DNA of 64,000 nt from Comamonadaceae bacterium (GCA_027484575.1 JAIXSQ010000005.1:30193-94192), one strand, 5' to 3'. Positions 1 through 11,335 are shown, counted from the stretch's first letter. The notes: generated from the letters alone by a model not told the origin. Numbers and translations are program-made.

Positions 1-531
1 GGCCTTGCCCTTGTCGCGGGCGCACCAGACCTGGCGCGACTTCTCCTGCGAATCGGGGCCCAGGATCGGGTACAGGAACATGTGAATGGTCACGTTGTTC
101 ACGTTCTGCAGGTCGCGCTCGAAGCGCTTGCAGTAGCTGCAGTTGGGGTCCTGGAACAGCGCCACCTTGCGCTTGCCGTCGCCGCGCACGATGGTGAACG
201 CGTCCTTGAGCGGCAGCTGGTCGAAGTCGATCTGCGTGAGCTTGGCCACGCGCTCCTCGGTCAGGTTGCGGCGGTTGCGGGTGTCGAACAGCTCGCCGCG
301 CAGCACGAAGTTGCCTTCGGCGTCGCTGTAGTAGACCTCGGTGCCCACGCGCACCTCGAACAGGCCGGGCATGGGCGTGCGGCTGACCTCGTCGATGCGG
401 CCCAGCTGGGGCAGGCGCTCGCCGATGTTGCGGCGGATGGCGGCGTCGGGGACCGGTGCCTGGGCCTGTGCCTGGGCCAGCGTGGCGAAACCCAGGGCCA
501 GGGCCAGCAGGGCGGTGCGGAGTCGTTGCAT
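1..531 (-). CDS. dsbC: Thiol:disulfide interchange protein DsbC (C-terminus cut by window edge)
   Basis: Periplasmic disulfide isomerase. The visible 177 residues begin with a signal peptide (MQRLRTALLALALGF, Ala-rich cleavage region). An N-terminal DsbC dimerisation domain follows, then the start of the thioredoxin fold with the CxxC active site in DPNCSYCKRF (about residues 133-142). The rest of the thioredoxin domain lies beyond base 1. The ATG at 529-531 is chosen because the signal peptide starts there. It lies 19 bases downstream of the UbiH-type gene on the same strand, so the two are probably cotranscribed. The fold and motif identify the family; DsbC is preferred over DsbG because of the CSYC tetrapeptide. 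Confidence 0.9.
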   Translation of the reverse strand, partial: MQRLRTALLALALGFATLAQAQAQAPVPDAAIRRNIGERLPQLGRIDEVSRTPMPGLFEVRVGTEVYYSDAEGNFVLRGELFDTRNRRNLTEERVAKLTQIDFDQLPLKDAFTIVRGDGKRKVALFQDPNCSYCKRFERDLQNVNNVTIHMFLYPILGPDSQEKSRQVWCARDKGKA

Positions 532-550
532 GGTGGTCTCCCGGGGTGGT

Positions 551-1633
551 TCAGAGCCGGCCGGCGGCCTGGCGCACCACCCAGTCCTTGAGCGGGCCGC
601 TGCGGTCGAAGCCGCGCATGCCCCAGTTGCGCAGCGCCGCGAAGGCCGGGTGGTCCTGCACGAACAGTTGCTGCAATGTGTCGGTGGCGCCGCCGACGGC
701 CAGCAGGGCCGCCTTGCGGGCGCGTTCGTAGCGGCGCAGCAGCCGCGCATCGGCCACGCTGCGCCAGTAGTCGCGGCCGTGGAGCACGGCGGCCAGCTCG
801 CGCGCGTCGGCCAGGCCCAGGTTCAGGCCCTGCCCGGCCAGCGGATGCACGCTGTGCGCCGCGTCGCCGGCCAGCACCCAGCCGGGGCCGCACCAGCGCC
901 GCGCCTGCGCCGTCTGCAGGGGCCAGCAGGCGCGCTCGCCCACCAGCGCCATCGCGCCCAGCGCGCCCTGGCAGGCACGCTGCACCCGCGCGGCGAACTC
1001 GCCCGGCTCGCACTGCAGCAGCTCGCCGCTGCGTTCCTGCCGCACCGACCAGACCAGCGCCACCTGGCGCTCGGCCAGCGGCAGCAGCGCGACGACCTCG
1101 CCGCCGCAGAACCATTGCCGCGCCACCTGGCCGTGCGGGACCTCGCAGTCCAGCCGCGCCGCCACGGCGTGCTGGCCGTAGCGCTGCACCTCGTGCTCGA
1201 CGCCCAGCTCGGCGCGGGTGCTGCTGTCGCGCCCTTCGCAGACCACCGTGAGCGTGGCGGGCGCGGGCGCCTGCAGCAGCTGGACCTGGGGCTGGAAGGC
1301 CACCGCCTGGGCCAGGCGCTGCTCGAGCGCCGGCACGTCGACGATCCAGGCCAGTGCCTCGCGCGGGCCGGCATCGAAGCGGACCATGCCGCCGTCGTCG
1401 CCATGGACCTGCATGCCCAGCACGGCCGTGGCGTGCGCCTCGTCGGGCCAGGCGCGCAGCGATTCGAGCAGCTGGCGCGACGCGGTGTTCAGGGCATAGG
1501 CGCGCACGTCCGCCACGGGGGGCGGCGGGCCCTCGACCAGGCCCACCCGCAGGCGGTCGCGGGCCAGCAGCAGGGCGAGCGTGCGACCGACGACGCCCGC
1601 GCCGCGCACACAGATGTCGAGGACAGGCGCCAT
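551..1633 (-). CDS. UbiH/UbiF-family FAD-dependent hydroxylase
   Basis: A 360-residue flavoprotein aromatic hydroxylase of the family that hydroxylates the ubiquinone ring. The N-terminal Rossmann motif reads GAGVVGRTLALLLARD (about residues 10-25). The second FAD motif is in VLAGDAAHSVHPLAGQGLNL (about residues 265-284), with the GD and HPLAGQGLN signature typical of UbiH/F/I. The ATG at 1633 gives an N-terminus directly before the dinucleotide fold; a longer open frame upstream has no family character. Which ring carbon it hydroxylates cannot be told from sequence. It is transcribed towards dsbC. Confidence 0.85.
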   Translation of the reverse strand: MAPVLDICVRGAGVVGRTLALLLARDRLRVGLVEGPPPPVADVRAYALNTASRQLLESLRAWPDEAHATAVLGMQVHGDDGGMVRFDAGPREALAWIVDVPALEQRLAQAVAFQPQVQLLQAPAPATLTVVCEGRDSSTRAELGVEHEVQRYGQHAVAARLDCEVPHGQVARQWFCGGEVVALLPLAERQVALVWSVRQERSGELLQCEPGEFAARVQRACQGALGAMALVGERACWPLQTAQARRWCGPGWVLAGDAAHSVHPLAGQGLNLGLADARELAAVLHGRDYWRSVADARLLRRYERARKAALLAVGGATDTLQQLFVQDHPAFAALRNWGMRGFDRSGPLKDWVVRQAAGRL

Positions 1634-1717
1634 ATGGACGGGGATTCTAGGCGGCGGGGCAGGGCCCGCGCGGGGCCGGGCACAATGCCCGGCTTCCCGT
1701 CTGCCGTCGAGCCAGCC

Positions 1718-2575
1718 ATGTCCGCTCCCGCCACCTTCCAGGCCCGCATCGCCCGCCTGTGCGTCTACCCCGTCAAGTCCTGCGCCGGGGTCGACCTGGA
1801 CCAGGCCGTGCTCACCGACGCCGGGCTCGACCTGGACCGTGCCTGGATGGTGGTGGACGCGCACGGCGAGGCCGTCACGCAGCGCGAGCTGCCGCGCATG
1901 GCCCTGGTCCGGCCCCAGCTGCGCCACCACGAGGTCGTGCTGCGCGCGCCCGGCATGCTGGCGCTGCACCTGGCGATCGACGCGGCCGAGACGCAGGCCG
2001 AGGTGCGGTTGTGGGACGAGGCGCTGCCCGCCTGGGACATGGGCGCGGTGGCGGCCCAGTGGTTCACCGACTTCCTGGGCGAGCCGCTGCGGCTGGTGCG
2101 CTTCGACCCCGAGCACCGCCGGCTGTCCGACCGCCGCTGGACGGGCGGCGCCGAAGCCCTCAACCTGTTCAGCGACGGCTTCCCCCTGCTGGTGGCCAGC
2201 GAGGCCTCGCTGGCCGGGCTGAACCAGCGGCTGCAGGCGGCGGGCCATGCGCCCGTGGGCATGGAGCGCTTCCGCCCCAACATCGTGCTGGCAGGCGTCG
2301 AAGCGCACGACGAGGACCGCGTGCGCCTGCTGGAGGTGGGCGCCGACGGCCCGGTGCAGCTGGAGCTGGTCAAGCCCTGCCCGCGCTGCCCCATCCCCAA
2401 CGTCGACCCCGCCACCGGCGTGCCCAGCCCCGAGGTGGGCGACACGCTGCAGGCCTACCGCCAGGACGCGCGGCTGCAGGGTGCGGTGAGCTTCGGCATG
2501 AACGCCATCGTGCGGGCCGGCGACGGCCAGCTGCTGCGCGTGGGCCAGGCGGTGGGCGGCGACTGGGCGTTCTGA
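1718..2575 (+). CDS. MOSC domain protein (YcbX/mARC-like molybdenum cofactor protein)
   Basis: A 285-residue protein with an N-terminal MOSC beta-barrel (RIARLCVYPVKSCAG, about residues 10-24) followed by the MOSC domain. The MOSC domain carries the conserved cysteine region KPCPRCPIPNVDP (about residues 219-231), which in the family coordinates the molybdenum cofactor. Related proteins reduce N-hydroxylated compounds. It is shorter than E. coli YcbX (about 370 residues) and lacks a C-terminal 2Fe-2S ferredoxin domain, so an external electron donor would be needed. The ATG at 1718 sits next to the barrel start; an in-frame ATG at 1685 would add 11 residues. It converges with the next gene. 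Confidence 0.85.
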   Translation: MSAPATFQARIARLCVYPVKSCAGVDLDQAVLTDAGLDLDRAWMVVDAHGEAVTQRELPRMALVRPQLRHHEVVLRAPGMLALHLAIDAAETQAEVRLWDEALPAWDMGAVAAQWFTDFLGEPLRLVRFDPEHRRLSDRRWTGGAEALNLFSDGFPLLVASEASLAGLNQRLQAAGHAPVGMERFRPNIVLAGVEAHDEDRVRLLEVGADGPVQLELVKPCPRCPIPNVDPATGVPSPEVGDTLQAYRQDARLQGAVSFGMNAIVRAGDGQLLRVGQAVGGDWAF

Positions 2576-2590
2576 GCCGCGGCGCCGGCC

Positions 2591-4360
2591 TCAGGCGGCG
2601 GCCTGCTCCGGCAGCTCGCTGTCCATCTCCAGCGGCTTGGTCTCCTCGGGCTTGAGGAAGCGGATCGGCCGCCGCGTGCGCGGCGACATGGCCGCCAGCA
2701 GCGCCGCCAGCTCCGCGTGCAGCGCCTCGGGTTCGAGCAGCCGCTCGCGCAGCACGGCCGCGGCCAGGTGGAACTGCAGCGTCACCTCGGGCTTGAGGCC
2801 CGGCAGCGGCATCAGGCCGGCGGCGATCAGCCGTGCCGCCCGGTCGGTGACGGCGGCCCGCGCGCCCACGCCGTCGAGGATGAGGCCGAAGCGCGCCTCG
2901 CCGATGCGGCCGAGCGTGTCGACGTCGCGCACGACCCGGCGCAGCTTGATCACGCTGCGCAGCAGGCTCTGCTCGGCCACGGCCGGTCCGTGCACCGCGC
3001 GGATGCGGTCGTGGTTGACCAGGTCGATGAAGACCACGGCGCAGTCGTCGCCGTCGCGCCGGAAGCGCAGCAGCGCCTGCCGCAGGCGGTCCTCGAAGAT
3101 GTGCGGCGCCAGCAGCCCGGTGAGCGCGTCCTGGTTCGACAGCGCCTGCTCGCGGATCTGCGCGGCATGGCGGTCGCGCGAGCGCACCGACAGCGCGATC
3201 AGCAGCAGGGGCACCTCGAGCACCATCGCGACGACGACCGCGTACTGCGTGAAGAACGAGATCGGCAGCAGGCCCATCAGGCGCACGACGGCCGCGCCGA
3301 TGGACAGGATCAGGGGCACGTAGGCCACCAGCACCCACAGTCCCACCCGGTCGCCGCGGCGCCAGGTGAGCCAGGCCGCGGCGACGGTGAGCGCCGACAC
3401 CAGCAGCAGGTAGGCCGACAGGGCCTGCAGCAGCGGCTCGCGCGGGCCGAACAGGTAGGCGAAGGCCAGCGGCAGGCCGGCCGCGCCGACCCACTGCATC
3501 ACCACGTCCAGCCGCAGGTGGCGCGCCGGCAGGCCCAGCAGCTGCCGCAGGAACACGCAGGCCGCGCCCACGGCCAGGATGGCCAGGGTGCCCGGGGCCG
3601 CGTCGGCCCACATGGCGCTGCCGGGCCACAGCCACTGGGCCCCAAGCCCCGTGTAGGCGGCCGCCGCCAGCGTGCTCAGGCCGGCGTAGGCGGCATAGGC
3701 GCCGTAGACGCGGTCGCGGAAGGCGGCGCTCATCGCCAGGCAGGCTGCGATGAGCAGCAGCAGCGCGCCGAAGGCCAGGCCCAGCCCCAGGGACTCGAGC
3801 TGCGACTGGCGCAGGTGCGCATCCTCGGCCGCGATGCGCATCGGCACGCTGGTGCCCACCGCGCTGTGCAGCTCCACCAGCACCTCGCGGGTCTCGCCGG
3901 CCGGCAGGTCGAGGCGGAACACGGGATAGCGGCTGCGCTCCGCCCAGGTCTGCACCGCCAGCGTGTCGCCAGCCTGGTCCGCGCGCCAGCGCCCGGCGGG
4001 GTCGCGCTGCCAGACGACGGCCCGGTCCAGCAGGGGATTGGGCAGCACCAGCAGCCAGTGCTGTGGCCGGCCGGCGACCTGGGCCTTGAGCTCCAGCCGC
4101 AGCCACAGCACCGTGCCGTGCGCCAGGTCCCAGATCGTGTCGTCGGTGTTGGTGCGCCACGGGCCGGGGGAGCGCAGGGCCTCTGCGGGGCCCGCCGCGC
4201 CCGTGGCGTCGAGCCAGCCGGTCGCGCGCCCGCCCAGGTCGATGGTCTCGGACAGGGGGTCGAGCAGCAGCGGCGCGGCCTGCGCCGGCGGCACCGCCCA
4301 GGCGAGCAGCGCCAGCAGGGCCGCGGCCAGCCAGTGCCAGGCCGCCGCGGGCGCTGGCAT
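2591..4360 (-). CDS. 7TM-DISM sensor protein with a degenerate GGDEF domain
   Basis: A 589-residue membrane protein: signal peptide (about 1-30), periplasmic 7TMR-DISM extracellular domain (about 35-175), seven hydrophobic segments (about 180-390), then a GGDEF-type domain (about 405-565). The domain keeps the entry motif [10 protein letters not shown], but the active-site loop reads GRIGEARFG where GGDEF is expected, and the metal/substrate region reads [10 protein letters not shown]. Diguanylate cyclase activity is therefore unlikely, and a binding or scaffold role is inferred. The ATG at 4360 is preferred because a signal peptide starts there; an upstream in-frame ATG at 4450 would read into ychF on the opposite strand. 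Divergent from ychF with 31 bases between starts. Confidence 0.8.
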   Translation of the reverse strand: MPAPAAAWHWLAAALLALLAWAVPPAQAAPLLLDPLSETIDLGGRATGWLDATGAAGPAEALRSPGPWRTNTDDTIWDLAHGTVLWLRLELKAQVAGRPQHWLLVLPNPLLDRAVVWQRDPAGRWRADQAGDTLAVQTWAERSRYPVFRLDLPAGETREVLVELHSAVGTSVPMRIAAEDAHLRQSQLESLGLGLAFGALLLLIAACLAMSAAFRDRVYGAYAAYAGLSTLAAAAYTGLGAQWLWPGSAMWADAAPGTLAILAVGAACVFLRQLLGLPARHLRLDVVMQWVGAAGLPLAFAYLFGPREPLLQALSAYLLLVSALTVAAAWLTWRRGDRVGLWVLVAYVPLILSIGAAVVRLMGLLPISFFTQYAVVVAMVLEVPLLLIALSVRSRDRHAAQIREQALSNQDALTGLLAPHIFEDRLRQALLRFRRDGDDCAVVFIDLVNHDRIRAVHGPAVAEQSLLRSVIKLRRVVRDVDTLGRIGEARFGLILDGVGARAAVTDRAARLIAAGLMPLPGLKPEVTLQFHLAAAVLRERLLEPEALHAELAALLAAMSPRTRRPIRFLKPEETKPLEMDSELPEQAAA

Positions 4361-4391
4361 ACACTTCCCCGCTTGTCTGTCTGGAACTGCC

Positions 4392-5486
<1,095 letters not shown>

Positions 5487-5492
5487 GCGCGC

Positions 5493-5515
5493 GCCGGCCG
5501 CGCCGCGCGGCCGGC
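5493..5515. terminator. Bidirectional terminator-like hairpin between ychF and yqaA
   Basis: A perfect 10-base stem (GCCGGCCGCG at 5493-5502 with CGCGGCCGGC at 5506-5515) and a 3-base loop lie exactly between two convergent genes. No T-run follows on either side, so intrinsic termination is inferred from position and stem strength only. Confidence 0.5.
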
Positions 5516-5516
5516 C

Positions 5517-6008
5517 TCAGTCGCCGAACCCCGGGATGCCGCCCGGGAACACGTGCAGCAGCGCCACCGTCATGCAGACGTAGCGCAGGAACTTGCCGAT
5601 GGCCATGTACAGCACGCAGGGCCAGAACGGCAGGCGGAGCCAACCGGCCACCGCGCACAGCGGGTCCCCCACCAGCGGCAGCCACGACAGCAGGCAGGCC
5701 TTGGGCCCTAGGCGTTCGAGCCACTCGATCGCCTTGACGTGGCTGCGCGAGTGGCCCCACTTGTCCGCCACGCGGTGCGCGCCGTAACCCAGCCACCAGT
5801 CGAGCATGCCGCCCAGCGTGTTGCCGGCGGTGGCCACGAGCACGGCCGGCCAGAACAACTCGGGATTGAGCTTGAGCAGCCCGAACAGCGCGGGCTCGGA
5901 GCCCAGGGGCAGCAGCGTGGCCGAGGCGAAGGCCACGAGAAAGAGGGTGGTCAGCCCGAACTTGGGCAGCGCCAGCAGCACCAGCAGGGACTCGAACCAC
6001 GCTTGCAT
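5517..6008 (-). CDS. yqaA: YqaA-type DedA/SNARE-associated membrane protein
   Basis: A 163-residue inner-membrane protein with about four hydrophobic segments (roughly residues 15-40, 50-75, 100-125, 130-155). The SNARE-associated/DedA-like pattern includes ATLLPLGSEPALFG near the start and AGNTLGGMLDWWLGYGAHR around residue 60. DedA relatives are linked to membrane homeostasis and lipid carrier recycling; the specific substrate of YqaA proteins is not known. It is a single gene convergent with ychF. Confidence 0.8.
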   Translation of the reverse strand: MQAWFESLLVLLALPKFGLTTLFLVAFASATLLPLGSEPALFGLLKLNPELFWPAVLVATAGNTLGGMLDWWLGYGAHRVADKWGHSRSHVKAIEWLERLGPKACLLSWLPLVGDPLCAVAGWLRLPFWPCVLYMAIGKFLRYVCMTVALLHVFPGGIPGFGD

Positions 6009-6149
6009 GAGGCGCGGATGGTACGGCAGTCAAGTGGTGCGAACCTGTAGGCGCGACACCGGTTCAGGGGCTGGCCGGGGGGGTGCCGGCGCGGACTACA
6101 ATCCGTGCCTCATTTTTCAGCAGCACCGCTGCGCTCCTCCACCCCCTCC

Positions 6150-7196
6150 ATGCGCATCGGCCCCCACCTCCTGGCGAACAACCTGTTCGTCGCGCCGATG
6201 GCGGGCGTGACCGACCGGCCGTTCCGCATGCTCTGCCGCCGGCTGGGCGCGGGCTACGCGGTCAGCGAGATGGTGACCTCGCGTCGCGAGCTGTGGAACA
6301 GCCTCAAGACCTCGCGCCGCGCGAACCACGACGGCGAGCCCGGCCCCGTGGCGGTGCAGATCGCGGGGACCGAGCCCGGCGAGATGGCCGAGGCCGCGCT
6401 CTACAACGTCGAGCGCGGCGCGCAGATCATCGACATCAACATGGGCTGCCCGGCCAAGAAGGTCTGCAACAAGTGGGCGGGCTCGGCGCTGATGCAGGAC
6501 GAGCCGCTGGCGCTGGCGATCGCGCAGGCCGTGGTCGCGGCCTGCGAGCCGCACGGCGTGCCCGTGACGCTGAAGATGCGCACCGGCTGGGACGCGCAGC
6601 ACCGCAACGCGCAGCGGCTGGCGCTGCAGTTCGAGCAGGCCGGCATCCGCATGCTGACCGTGCACGGCCGCACGCGCGAGCAGGGCTACAAGGGGTTGGC
6701 CGAGTACGACACCGTCACCGCGGTCAAGGCCGCCGTGCGCATCCCCGTGGTGGCCAACGGCGACATCGACTCGCCGCGCAAGGCCCGCGACGTGCTGCGC
6801 GCCACCGGCTGCGACGCGGTGATGGTCGGCCGCGCGGCGCAGGGCCGGCCGTGGATCTTCCGCGAGATCGCGCACTTCCTGGCCACCGGCGAGGACCTGG
6901 CGCCGCCCCTGGTGGCCGAGGTGCGGCGCCTGCTGCTGGAGCACCTGCAGGACCACCATGGGCTGTACGGCGCGTTCACCGGCGTGCGCAGCGCCCGCAA
7001 GCACATCGCCTGGTACGTGCGGGGCCTGCCGGGTGCCGACGCGTTCCGCGAGCACATGAACGCCATCGAGGATGCCGACGCGCAGCTGCGCGCCGTGGCC
7101 GACTGGTTCGACGCGCTGGCCGCGCAGTCCGACCGGCTGCCCGCGCCGCTGCCGGCCGGCATCGAGCAAGACACCGAAGAAGAACACGACGCATGA
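6150..7196 (+). CDS. dusB: tRNA-dihydrouridine synthase DusB
   Basis: A 348-residue FMN-dependent TIM-barrel enzyme that reduces uridines in the tRNA D-loop. Family motifs: the start LFVAPMAGVTDRPFRMLCRR, the catalytic-cysteine loop NMGCPAKKVCNKWAGSAL (about residues 100-117), and the FMN-phosphate region NGDIDSP / GRAAQGRPWIF. The ATG at 6150 fits the family N-terminus; the frame opens 45 bases earlier without conserved sequence. It ends in an ATGA overlap with fis, the same dusB-fis arrangement as in enterobacteria, so the pair is translationally coupled. A TACAAT hexamer at 6097-6102 is a possible -10. Confidence 0.96.
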   Translation: MRIGPHLLANNLFVAPMAGVTDRPFRMLCRRLGAGYAVSEMVTSRRELWNSLKTSRRANHDGEPGPVAVQIAGTEPGEMAEAALYNVERGAQIIDINMGCPAKKVCNKWAGSALMQDEPLALAIAQAVVAACEPHGVPVTLKMRTGWDAQHRNAQRLALQFEQAGIRMLTVHGRTREQGYKGLAEYDTVTAVKAAVRIPVVANGDIDSPRKARDVLRATGCDAVMVGRAAQGRPWIFREIAHFLATGEDLAPPLVAEVRRLLLEHLQDHHGLYGAFTGVRSARKHIAWYVRGLPGADAFREHMNAIEDADAQLRAVADWFDALAAQSDRLPAPLPAGIEQDTEEEHDA

Positions 7197-7432
7197 GCAA
7201 GAAACAGATCGAGGAGTGCGTGCGCGCCAGCCTGGAGGGGTATTTCCGCGACCTGCGCGGCACCGATCCGGACGGCATGTACGAGATGCTGGTCAAGGTG
7301 GTCGAGAAGCCGCTGCTGGAGGTCGTGATGGCCAAGGCCGACCACAACCAGAGCAAGGCCGCCGAGTGGCTGGGCCTGAACCGCAACACGCTGCGCAAGA
7401 AGCTGCTCGAGCACAAGCTGCTCAAGGGCTGA
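7193..7432 (+). CDS. fis: DNA-binding protein Fis
   Basis: A 79-residue nucleoid protein, slightly shorter than E. coli Fis (98). The C-terminal helix-turn-helix is intact: NQSKAAEWLGLNRNTLRKKL (about residues 53-72). In enterobacteria Fis bends DNA and activates rRNA promoters. In this lineage the same gene is often called a Fis-family transcriptional regulator. The start overlaps the dusB stop by four bases. Only 36 bases separate it from purH, so the three genes may form one transcript. Confidence 0.92.
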   Translation: MSKKQIEECVRASLEGYFRDLRGTDPDGMYEMLVKVVEKPLLEVVMAKADHNQSKAAEWLGLNRNTLRKKLLEHKLLKG

Positions 7433-7468
7433 GCCCGCCGCCCCTTTCCCACCATCCGCACCCCTGCC

Positions 7469-9040
7469 ATGAACGCACTGCTTTCCGTCTCGGACAAGAC
7501 CGGGATCCTCGACTTCGCCCGCGGCCTGCACCAGCTGGGCATCGGCCTGATCTCCACCGGCGGCACCGCGAAGCTGCTGGCCGAGGCCGGCCTGCCGGTC
7601 ACCGAGGTGGCCGAGGTCACCGGCTTTCCCGAGATGCTGGACGGGCGCGTGAAGACGCTGCACCCGATGGTGCATGGCGGCCTGCTGGCGCGCCGCGACC
7701 TGCCCGAGCACATGGCCGCGCTGCAGCAGCACGGCATCGGCACCATCGACCTGCTGGTGGTGAACCTGTACCCGTTCGAGGCCACCGTGGCCAAGGCCGG
7801 CTGCACGCTCGAGGACGCGATCGAGAACATCGACATCGGCGGCCCGGCCATGGTGCGCAGCGCGGCCAAGAACTGGAAGGACGTGGGCGTGCTGACCGAC
7901 GCCGCGCAGTACGGCCCGGCGCTCGAGGAACTGCGCGCGGCCGGCAAGCTGTCGGATGCCACCCGGTTCCAGCTGGCGGTCGCCGCGTTCAACCGCATCA
8001 GCAACTACGACGCCGCGATCAGCGACTACCTGTCGGCGCTGCAGGCCGACGGCAGCCGCAGCCTGTTCGGCGGGCAGGCCAACGGCCGCTTCGTGAAGCT
8101 GCAGGACCTGCGCTACGGCGAGAACCCGCACCAGCAGGCCGCGTTCTACCGCGACCTGCACCCGGCGCCCGGTTCGCTGGTGACGGCGCGCCAGCTGCAG
8201 GGCAAGGAGCTGTCGTACAACAACATCGCCGATGCCGACGCGGCCTGGGAATGCGTCAAGAGCTTCGACGCGCCGGCCTGCGTGATCGTCAAGCACGCCA
8301 ACCCCTGCGGCGTGGCGCTGGGTGCCGGCCCCCTGGAGGCCTACACCAAGGCCTTCCAGACCGACCCGACCTCGGCCTTCGGCGGCATCATCGCCTTCAA
8401 CCGGCCGCTCGACGGCGCCGCCGCGCAGGCGGTGAGCAAGCAGTTCGTCGAGGTGCTGATGGCCCCGGGCTTCGCGCCCGAGGCGCTGGAGGTGTTCAAG
8501 GCCAAGGCGAACGTGCGGCTGCTGCAGATCGACCTGCCCCCGGGTGGCGCGACCGACTGGGACAACGGCCGCAACCTGATGGACATCAAGCGCGTGGGCT
8601 CGGGCCTGCTGATCCAGACCGCCGACAACCGCGAGATGACGGTGGGCGAGCTGAAGGTCGTCACGAAGAAGCAGCCCACGCCGGCCGAACTGCAGGACCT
8701 GCTGTTCGCCTGGAAGGTCGCCAAGTACGTCAAGTCCAACGCGATCGTGTTCTGCAAGGGCGGCATGACCATCGGCGTGGGCGCGGGCCAGATGAGCCGC
8801 ATCGACTCGGCCCGCATCGCCGGCATCAAGGCGGGCAACGCCGGCCTGTCGCTGCAGGGCACGGTGGTGGCCAGCGACGCCTTCTTCCCGTTCCGCGACG
8901 GCCTGGACGTGGTGGCCGAGGCCGGCGCCACCTGCGTGGCGCAGCCGGGCGGCAGCATGCGCGATGCCGAGGTGATCGCCGCGGCCGACGAGCGCGGCAT
9001 CGCGATGGTGTTCACCGGCGTGCGCCACTTCCGGCACTGA
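7469..9040 (+). CDS. purH: Bifunctional AICAR transformylase/IMP cyclohydrolase PurH
   Basis: A 523-residue enzyme for the last two steps of IMP synthesis. The N-terminal MGS-like cyclohydrolase domain (about residues 1-150) begins [20 protein letters not shown] and contains [15 protein letters not shown]. The C-terminal transformylase domain (about 200-523) contains [22 protein letters not shown] and the terminal FTGVRHFRH. Length is normal for the family. A perfect hairpin follows the stop. Confidence 0.98.
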   Translation: MNALLSVSDKTGILDFARGLHQLGIGLISTGGTAKLLAEAGLPVTEVAEVTGFPEMLDGRVKTLHPMVHGGLLARRDLPEHMAALQQHGIGTIDLLVVNLYPFEATVAKAGCTLEDAIENIDIGGPAMVRSAAKNWKDVGVLTDAAQYGPALEELRAAGKLSDATRFQLAVAAFNRISNYDAAISDYLSALQADGSRSLFGGQANGRFVKLQDLRYGENPHQQAAFYRDLHPAPGSLVTARQLQGKELSYNNIADADAAWECVKSFDAPACVIVKHANPCGVALGAGPLEAYTKAFQTDPTSAFGGIIAFNRPLDGAAAQAVSKQFVEVLMAPGFAPEALEVFKAKANVRLLQIDLPPGGATDWDNGRNLMDIKRVGSGLLIQTADNREMTVGELKVVTKKQPTPAELQDLLFAWKVAKYVKSNAIVFCKGGMTIGVGAGQMSRIDSARIAGIKAGNAGLSLQGTVVASDAFFPFRDGLDVVAEAGATCVAQPGGSMRDAEVIAAADERGIAMVFTGVRHFRH

Positions 9041-9060
9041 GCGCCCGGCGCACCGGAGAC

Positions 9061-9088
9061 GACAAAGGGCGCCGAGGCGCCCTTTGTC
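9061..9088. terminator. Bidirectional intrinsic terminator between purH and hemL
   Basis: A perfect inverted repeat: GACAAAGGGCGC at 9061-9072 and GCGCCCTTTGTC at 9077-9088, around CGAG. The AAAG/CTTT flanks give A- and T-rich tails in each orientation, as expected of a shared terminator for the convergent purH and hemL genes. Confidence 0.8.
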
Positions 9089-9105
9089 ATGGGGGGACGG
9101 ACGCT

Positions 9106-10416
9106 TCAGCGGGCGAGCGTCGCGAACACCTCGCGGGCCGCCTGCACCGTCTGCGCGATGTCGTCGTCCGTGTGCACGGCCGAGACGAAGCCGGCCTCGT
9201 ACAGCGCCGGCGCGATGTACACGCCGCGGTCCAGCAGGCCGTGGAACAGCTGGTTGAAGGCCGCGCCGTCGGTCTTCATCACCTGGCCGTAGTTGCGCGG
9301 CAGCTGCGGCAGCAGGAAGAAGCCGAACATGCCGCCTTCGCTGTCGGCGCAGAAGGGCACGCCGGCCTCGCGCGCGGCCTGGCCCAGGCCCTGCATCAGC
9401 GACGTCGTCTTCGCGGCGAGCGCCTCGTAGAAGCCGGGCTGGCGCACCTGCGCCAGCGTCGCCAGGCCGCAGGCGGTGGCCACCGGGTTGCCGGACAGGG
9501 TGCCGGCCTGGTAGACCGGGCCGAGCGGCGCGAGCTGCTCCATGACGGCGCGCGGGCCGCCGAAGGCCGCCAGCGGCATGCCGCCGCCGATCACCTTGCC
9601 CAGCACGGTCATGTCGGGGCGGAAGCCCGGGAGCAATTGCGCGTAATGCGCCTGGGCGCCGCCCAGGCCGACGCGAAAGCCCGTCATCACCTCGTCGAAC
9701 ACCAGCAGCGCGCCGTGCTGCGTGCACAGCTCGCGGCAGCGGCGCATGAAGTGCGGCTCGGCGCGCACGAAGTTCATGTTGCCCGCGATCGGCTCGATCA
9801 TCAGGCAGGCCAGGTCCCGGCCGTGCAGCGCGAAGGCTTCCTCGAGCTGGGCCAGGTTGTTGTACTCGAGCACCAGCGTGTGCTGCACCACCTCGGGCGG
9901 CACGCCGGCGCTGGTGGGGTTGCCGAAGGTGGCCAGGCCCGAGCCGGCCTTGACCAGCAGGGCATCGGCGTGGCCGTGGTAGCAGCCCTCGAACTTGATG
10001 ATCTTGGAGCGGCCGGTGGCGCCGCGCGCCAGCCGCAGCGCGCTCATCGCGGCCTCGGTGCCGGAGCTGACCAGCCGCACCATCTCGATGGAGGGCACCA
10101 GCTGGCAGATCGCCTCGGCCAGTTCGACCTCGCGCTCGGTGGGCGCGCCGAACGAGAAGCCGTCCAGCGCCGCCTTCTGCACGGCCTCGAGCACCGCGGG
10201 GTGGCCGTGGCCCAGGATCATCGGCCCCCAGGAGCCGATGTAGTCGATGTGGCGCTTGCCGTTGGCGTCCCAGAAGTGGGGGCCCTGGGCGCGCTGCACG
10301 AAGCGGGGCGTGCCGCCGACGGCGCGGAAGGCGCGCACCGGCGAATTGACGCCGCCGGGGATGGTGCGGCGGGCGCGGTCGAACAGGTCCTGGTTGCGGT
10401 CAGTGTTTGGTGTCAT
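9106..10416 (-). CDS. hemL: Glutamate-1-semialdehyde 2,1-aminomutase
   Basis: A 436-residue PLP enzyme that converts glutamate-1-semialdehyde to 5-aminolevulinate in the C5 haem route. Signature regions: [14 protein letters not shown] near the start, [20 protein letters not shown] (about residues 130-150), [13 protein letters not shown], and the PLP lysine in [18 protein letters not shown] (about residues 265-285). Its ATG overlaps the end of thiD by 17 bases, so it lies in an operon downstream of thiD. Confidence 0.97.
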   Translation of the reverse strand: MTPNTDRNQDLFDRARRTIPGGVNSPVRAFRAVGGTPRFVQRAQGPHFWDANGKRHIDYIGSWGPMILGHGHPAVLEAVQKAALDGFSFGAPTEREVELAEAICQLVPSIEMVRLVSSGTEAAMSALRLARGATGRSKIIKFEGCYHGHADALLVKAGSGLATFGNPTSAGVPPEVVQHTLVLEYNNLAQLEEAFALHGRDLACLMIEPIAGNMNFVRAEPHFMRRCRELCTQHGALLVFDEVMTGFRVGLGGAQAHYAQLLPGFRPDMTVLGKVIGGGMPLAAFGGPRAVMEQLAPLGPVYQAGTLSGNPVATACGLATLAQVRQPGFYEALAAKTTSLMQGLGQAAREAGVPFCADSEGGMFGFFLLPQLPRNYGQVMKTDGAAFNQLFHGLLDRGVYIAPALYEAGFVSAVHTDDDIAQTVQAAREVFATLAR

Positions 10417-11335
10417 GGGCAGGCATGTCCAGGACCTTCAGGGCCTGGGCTTCGTCGGGGGTGGCTTCCTCGTCGTCGGAGGGGTCGGGCTGGGCCCAGA
10501 ACAGGCGGTCGGGCACCACGTGCCCCATGCCGGGGCGAAAGCCCGCGTCCAGGCAGCGATCGAGGTAGCCCAGGGCTTCGGTGGCGGCGGCCGCGAGGTC
10601 GGCCCCGCTGGCCACCAGGGCGGCCAGGGCGGCCGACAAGGTGTCGCCGGCGCCGGTGAACTGGGCCTCGAAACGCTCGAAGCGCTCGCTGCCCAGGACC
10701 GACTGTGGTGTCGCCAAGACGTTGTCGAGGAATTGATCGCTTAGGGGAATCCCTGTAACGAGCGTATAGGGAACTCCCATGTCCGAGGCGGCCTTCGCGA
10801 TGTCGCGGGCCGTCGGGCTGCGGTCGCTGGGCCAGTCGGGCAGCAGCCAGCGCCACAGGGTGCTGTGGTTGCCCACCAGCACCGTGGCCTGCGGCAGCAG
10901 CAGCTCGCGGTAGGCATCGAGGTACAGGTCGATCTGCGACTCGTCCCACCAGGACAGCTGCGGCATGTAGGCGATGACGGGCACGTCGGCGTAGTCGGCG
11001 CAGATGGCCGCCACCGCGCTGATCGCCTCGGGGCTGCCGAGGAAGCCGACCTTGAACACCTGCGCGGGCGCGTCCTCGAGGATGCTGCGCGCCTGCTCGG
11101 CGATGGCCTCCTCGTCGAAGGGCCAGTGGTCGCGGATCTCCGCGGTGTCGCGCGCATAGGCGCCGGTGACCACGGGCAGCGCGTGCGCGCCGACGGAGGC
11201 GATGGCGGTGATGTCGGCCGCCAGGCCGCCCGCGCCGCTCGGGTCGCTGGCGTTGAACACCAGCACGCACGCGGGACTGTCGTCCTCGTCGTCGTCGGTG
11301 GCTTCAGCGGGGCTGGCGTTGGTCGGGTGGGTCAT
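10400..11335 (-). CDS. thiD: Hydroxymethylpyrimidine/phosphomethylpyrimidine kinase
   Basis: A 311-residue ribokinase-fold enzyme of thiamine synthesis. The N-terminal substrate region is [20 protein letters not shown] (about residues 24-43), and the C-terminal anion-hole/catalytic segment is [19 protein letters not shown] (about residues 228-246), with the GAGD base. An acidic tail at both ends (for example DDDEDD near residue 15) is not part of the fold. The pairing of thiD with hemL by overlap is seen in related betaproteobacteria. No thi-box riboswitch was recognised upstream. Confidence 0.88.
   Translation of the reverse strand: MTHPTNASPAEATDDDEDDSPACVLVFNASDPSGAGGLAADITAIASVGAHALPVVTGAYARDTAEIRDHWPFDEEAIAEQARSILEDAPAQVFKVGFLGSPEAISAVAAICADYADVPVIAYMPQLSWWDESQIDLYLDAYRELLLPQATVLVGNHSTLWRWLLPDWPSDRSPTARDIAKAASDMGVPYTLVTGIPLSDQFLDNVLATPQSVLGSERFERFEAQFTGAGDTLSAALAALVASGADLAAAATEALGYLDRCLDAGFRPGMGHVVPDRLFWAQPDPSDDEEATPDEAQALKVLDMPAHDTKH

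Noticed and set aside
6097..6102. TACAAT before dusB as a full promoter.
   Set aside because: No -35 element at 15-19 bases upstream; mentioned only as a possible -10 in the dusB entry.
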